Made by a program: the position numbers and the translations under genes. The notes under the pieces are model-generated. The model did not search any database and was not told the DNA's origin. It saw nothing but the letters and a program-made list of their open reading frames with translations. A stretch of DNA of 64,000 nt from Montifringilla adamsi (Eukaryota > Chordata > Aves > Passeriformes > Passeridae), in assembly GCA_017590115.1 (NCBI GenBank), contig JAGGNK010007448.1, positions 10,329,324-10,393,323 of the forward strand. The letters are read 5' to 3'. Of the stretch, positions 60,261 to 64,000 are shown one piece after another. The first letter of the stretch is position 1, and the number at the start of each line of letters is the position of its first letter.

Positions 60261-63200
60261 CCCAGCAAACAACGCTAAACCCTGCACAAAATGGAAACAA
60301 ATGCTTTTCCATTCCCAAATGCAAAATGTCTTCTCACTTTTAAACTCAGTTAAATGTTTCTGGTTTGGGTGACAGGGTGTTGACTGCACTCTGTGATCCA
60401 GCAATCACCTCCACGACATAACTTACTTGCTCATGTATTTAACTGACACACAGCAAGCACTTGAAGGGGAAAAGTGGAAACATAATAACCCAGTATTTAC
60501 AACACACAGAAATTTCCAACAGATCAGAGCACAGATGTTTATGGCAATACAAGGGACCATATTTTCTTTTTTCTTTCCTTCTCCAACCCAGCACGCTGTT
60601 CCTACCACGGCAAGACTGGAATGGTGTTTGTTTCATCAGGTGGTTACACTGGGGATTTTCATTACTTCGGGCACTTGGTTATCCTGTTATTCCTAAACCA
60701 GCCCCAGCACACTGCCCTCAGCTCCTGCAGCTCCTCAGTGATGCCCCAAAGTTCTTCCCTTCTGAGGAGAGGAGTCTCCTCTGCATCACCCCAGCTTGTG
60801 CTGCAGAGTTAGTAGATCACGACGTAAAACTCCGTTAACATCATTAAATACTTAATTTATCTTATTCACACTGTCACTATTCATAAAAATTTAACCCAGT
60901 AATTTCCTGTTATCCAAAGCATAACAAAGTATGAATATTTAACTGCAAGGTAAATAACACACTATTATTTTTTGTTCTAAATTGTTGGCTTCAGTTAGCA
61001 TGCCTGCTCTGCGGAGCACACGCGATTTGTCAATTAAAGGTCCAGATGTTCCGCAGGCTGCAGAGGCAGCAGCAGCTCTGAGCACCTCGTCCTCTGCATG
61101 GCAATCATCACTACAACCCCAGCTCCAGGCTGCATTAACATGCTCATGTTTTATTCCAGCCCCCTCCTAATGTACCAGTTAATTACACAACACACGGCTG
61201 AGAACATCACCTCCGAGCTGGACTCTTTCCTTCCACGCTTCCACCTGAACAGGTCTTGACACCCAAAACCAGGATTTGCAGCAATAACCACACAATCCAG
61301 CACCCAAATCCTTGCCTGCTCTTGCTTGGCATTCGCTCCCACAATTAATAAAATTATGTAAGTCCTGAGCAAAGAATAAGACACATAGTGCTGGTAACAG
61401 CACGTTTCAATTATAGTAGCACACGTTCATTTGCACAACTCCCTATGAATTAAAATCTGGTTTACTTGGAGTGCTATTAATATGAATTCTTAGTACTGTT
61501 TTTTTTCTGACAAATGCTACATGGAGGGAGAGAGAAGCCCAGGTCCATCCCTGTTACAGCCCAGGCTGTGTTCATGTCCACGTAGGTGTCAGATTTAGGA
61601 CAAATGGCCCTGCCCATCCCTCCCCTTGCCCCACACAGGCTCCTGCTCTGTGTGCCCAGGCCAACACAGAGGGTGGGGTGTCCCACCAGCCGTGTGGCAC
61701 CAGCTCAGCCTGCCCTGCAGCCCTGGGCTGAGCAGCTCCCACAGTGCCAGTGAGGGATAAAACCACAGGTTTACATCGATCCCAGTGTTGTTGCTCCAGC
61801 TGCAGCAGAAATGCATTCATTACCCCAAGCCATCCTCAAATTCCTTCCAGTGAGGAGATGGAACAGCCTCTTTAGAAGAATTATATATATTTTACTTGGT
61901 AATAAACATTACAATTTAATACTGAGGAATAGAGTTATTCTTTGTAATAACAAAATGCAACCAAAACTTATAATTAAAACTACGCCGTAAACATTATTTG
62001 TGTGCTAAGGAACATGCCACGATCTATTTTAACGAACAGATGCTCTAAAAAAGATAAATGTTTTCAGAAATATTCAATCCTTGAACAGATCAGCCTCTAA
62101 TCCTCTGCTTCTGCTGCACAAAGCAGACAGCTCAAGTTCCTCGAGGACATCAGCCAACCTTAGGTGGAACATTTTTAATACATCACCGTGTCACTTTTTA
62201 ATGTGCCACAATCTATTAACCACATGGCAAACTAACAGGGATTTTTAAAATATGGGTTTTATAGCTTTGTGCCGGTGATTAATTAAATAAATAGCCAGCG
62301 TTTCACAAATCATCCCTCTAATTAGTCAGCCCCAGACACGCTGCATTCCCTGGCACCGCTGCCAGCTGAAGCTGCAGCAGGGCAGGGCAGCGCCCGGCGC
62401 CGCCGCCGGCCCGCAGGTGCTGCACTCAGCTGGAACGGGCTCCAGCTGCTTCCAAACGTGCTCTCTGCAATTATTCTCCCTCATCCTGCAGGAAACGATC
62501 GAGGTAACAAAGGCAGAGCAGCCGTGCCTGGGATTTGACCTGCAGGAGCGAAGTTGCGCCTTGCAGAAAATGAACAAATATTAAAGGCGGATGCTGGAAA
62601 AAATGCACCCGCTAAATGATACATTTTCTGTCAAAACATTTCAAAGTTGAAGCTACAACTAATTACATGCAGTCCATTCAAAGAAGCCAAGCAAGGCTTA
62701 TCATTAAAATGACTCAATTATTCTTAAAAGAAAGAGAAAATCATCTGTAAAACCTGCCTGCAATCTCATCAGTTTTACTGTACCTGCCTCGATACATCAT
62801 TTCCCCCAGAGCTCAAATTAAACTCTTAATAGTTAATATGCTCAAGTTTTACTATAGGTTTTCCTCCAAACTATTATTAACGGGAATTTCCTACCCGGGA
62901 AGGGTTTTATATGGAAATTTGTTCTGCAGTGTTTAGTGACACTATCACATCAGCTTTTTGCCCCTCAATTTAAAAACCATCAGAGAGACAGAACGCGATG
63001 TGGAGTCAGGCAGCTCATGGAGATGGGATTTGATTTCCTCCACCAGCCGATTTCTTCTTCAGCATCAGTCCCCAAAATACCCCTTAAAGCCAACTTCCCT
63101 TGCAGTCAGGAAGAAATTTGCACTCCTGGACCGGGGTGTCAGGGAGCCCCCGCGGCGCCAGGGCAGGTCCCACAGCACCAGGAAGGAGCCCAGGGCTGAT

Positions 63201-64000
63201 AAATAATCACAATAAATAATAAATACAGCGTCCCGCTGGCATTCCTCCCCATGGCACTCCCCTCCCTCGTGGCAGCAGGGGTGGCACACCAGGGCATCCA
63301 TCACACAGCACCTCAGCAGCCACGTGGCACTCGGGGGCACCTCTGAGGGACCATTAAAGACTTCAGCCTTGGCAAGATTTTGCCCTTAAAATAGGTGGAA
63401 ATGTCCTGATGGGCTGTTCAAGCAGCTCTGATGCAGGACACTTTCTGACATCAAGTGTTTTCAACATTTTTTCCCCCCAGGATTCAGGTCCGTAGCAGCC
63501 TGCAGTATGATAAATTCATAAATTCAATCTCCACAAAGACCTGAGAAACTGCTCTTATTAGTAAATCAAGCAAGCTCGACTAGAATTAAGAAGATACTGA
63601 GAATTTTCTTCCTCTTTGGTTCAGATAGGGAAACAAAAGAATTTACATGGAAAAAGCCTGACCATTGTATTGCCTTTACAAATTCTGAGTGGGAAATATT
63701 AAATAAATTGAAAAAAAAATGAAATATAAATTTATACTGGAATCAAGAATAAACCAATTATCACTTCACTTACATTTAATGTTTAACTACAAAACAAGAA
63801 CTCTTTGATTAGTGATTTCATGGTGCTTAAACAGACACATAAGTGAGCCCTTTCTCCATAATTACCATCAATGCTTTAAAATGATTTTTCAACTACTAGG
63901 GTCAAAGTAAAGGCAAAGTCTAAAAGACTGTCCTGTAAGAAATTAAAAAACCCAACTTTCTCTCCCTCAGGAATGTTTCTCCCAACGAGCATGTCTGTTA

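Larger units (their letters stand above)
8395..64000 (-). other. MAPKAP1: MAPKAP1 (SIN1) gene, 3' two-thirds; 5' end outside window
   Basis: The gene encodes SIN1, an essential non-catalytic subunit of mTOR complex 2, which binds substrates such as AKT through its CRIM domain and links the complex to Ras and to membrane PIP3. Eight coding exons are seen on the minus strand: 56250-56422, 51431-51607, 43975-44084, 29279-29386, 24417-24557, 19863-20000, 10707-10804 and 8849-8974. Every inner boundary has AG acceptor and GT donor, codons split across introns rejoin to the conserved residue, and the 1071 nt give 356 residues plus stop. This matches human SIN1 from about residue 167 to 522 with no net length change, so the gene looks intact here. 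The exons for residues 1-166 and the promoter were not found up to 64000. Human neighbours (PBX3 on the 5' side, GAPVD1 on the 3' side, from memory) are not visible. Confidence 0.96.
56423..64000 (-). other. Partial MAPKAP1 intron running off the right edge
   Basis: No coding exon matching SIN1 residues 1-166 was found here, so the stretch is taken as the 3' part of the preceding intron. It contains AT-rich islands (57220-57480, 60030-60260, 61840-62330, 62570-62900 and 63360-64000), a tandem duplication (58765-58950) and an L1/Tx1-like LINE fragment (59170-59455). The open frame at 57582-57992 and others like it show no known domain. Confidence 0.75.

Noticed and set aside
56423..64000. Search for the preceding MAPKAP1 exon (ending before GHVGTT)
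   Set aside because: No stretch encoding the expected NPFNEYSKFDGK-like end next to a donor was found, so the exon is taken to lie beyond 64000.
1..64000. tRNA, rRNA, microRNA or snoRNA genes
   Set aside because: No cloverleaf A/B box pair, rRNA block, C/D or H/ACA box set, or short perfect hairpin was recognised by eye; a covariance-model search would be needed to exclude them.

Overview
The window is vertebrate nuclear DNA, almost certainly from a bird. It has multi-exon genes with GT-AG introns, several truncated CR1 retroposons with the bird-type 3' end, few other repeats, and many GC-rich minisatellites between AT-rich non-coding islands. That mix fits an avian microchromosome. In chicken the identified gene lies on chromosome 17, but chromosome and species here are inference. 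Nothing bacterial, viral or plasmid-like was seen.

One protein-coding gene is supported: MAPKAP1 (SIN1), on the minus strand, the mTORC2 subunit that links the kinase to its substrates, to Ras and to PIP3. Eight coding exons were placed from conserved protein sequence and exact splice sites. In transcription order they are 56422-56250, 51607-51431, 44084-43975, 29386-29279, 24557-24417, 20000-19863, 10804-10707 and 8974-8849 (stop at 8849-8851). They total 1071 nt (356 codons plus stop), match human SIN1 from about residue 167 to the C-terminus (522), and join in frame at every boundary. They encode most of the CRIM domain, the whole Ras-binding-like domain and the PH domain. The first third of the protein, including the start codon, must lie beyond position 64000. 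The fourth exon in the window is a 108-nt phase-symmetric cassette whose removal would cut the Ras-binding domain.

Layout: 1-8395 is non-coding DNA 3' of the gene, with a LINE fragment at the left edge, three minisatellites and AT-rich islands that look like regulatory DNA. From 8395 to 8848 is the likely 3' UTR. From 8849 to 56422 the coding exons are spread over seven introns of 1.7-14.6 kb. From 56423 to 64000 is part of the next upstream intron.

Repeats: five recent-type CR1 tails, an old and diverged CR1/L3-type element of about 1.1 kb (33.15-34.23 kb), a decayed L1/Tx1-like reverse transcriptase fragment (59.2-59.45 kb), and about ten minisatellites. Unexplained structures include an 83-bp inverted repeat with arms 1.1 kb apart (48.34 and 49.56 kb), a 55-bp direct repeat shared between the 3' flank and an intron (6.96 and 11.79 kb), a 148-bp exact duplication with 225-bp period just upstream of one exon, and minisatellites on both sides of that same exon. 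No new multi-gene system was found.
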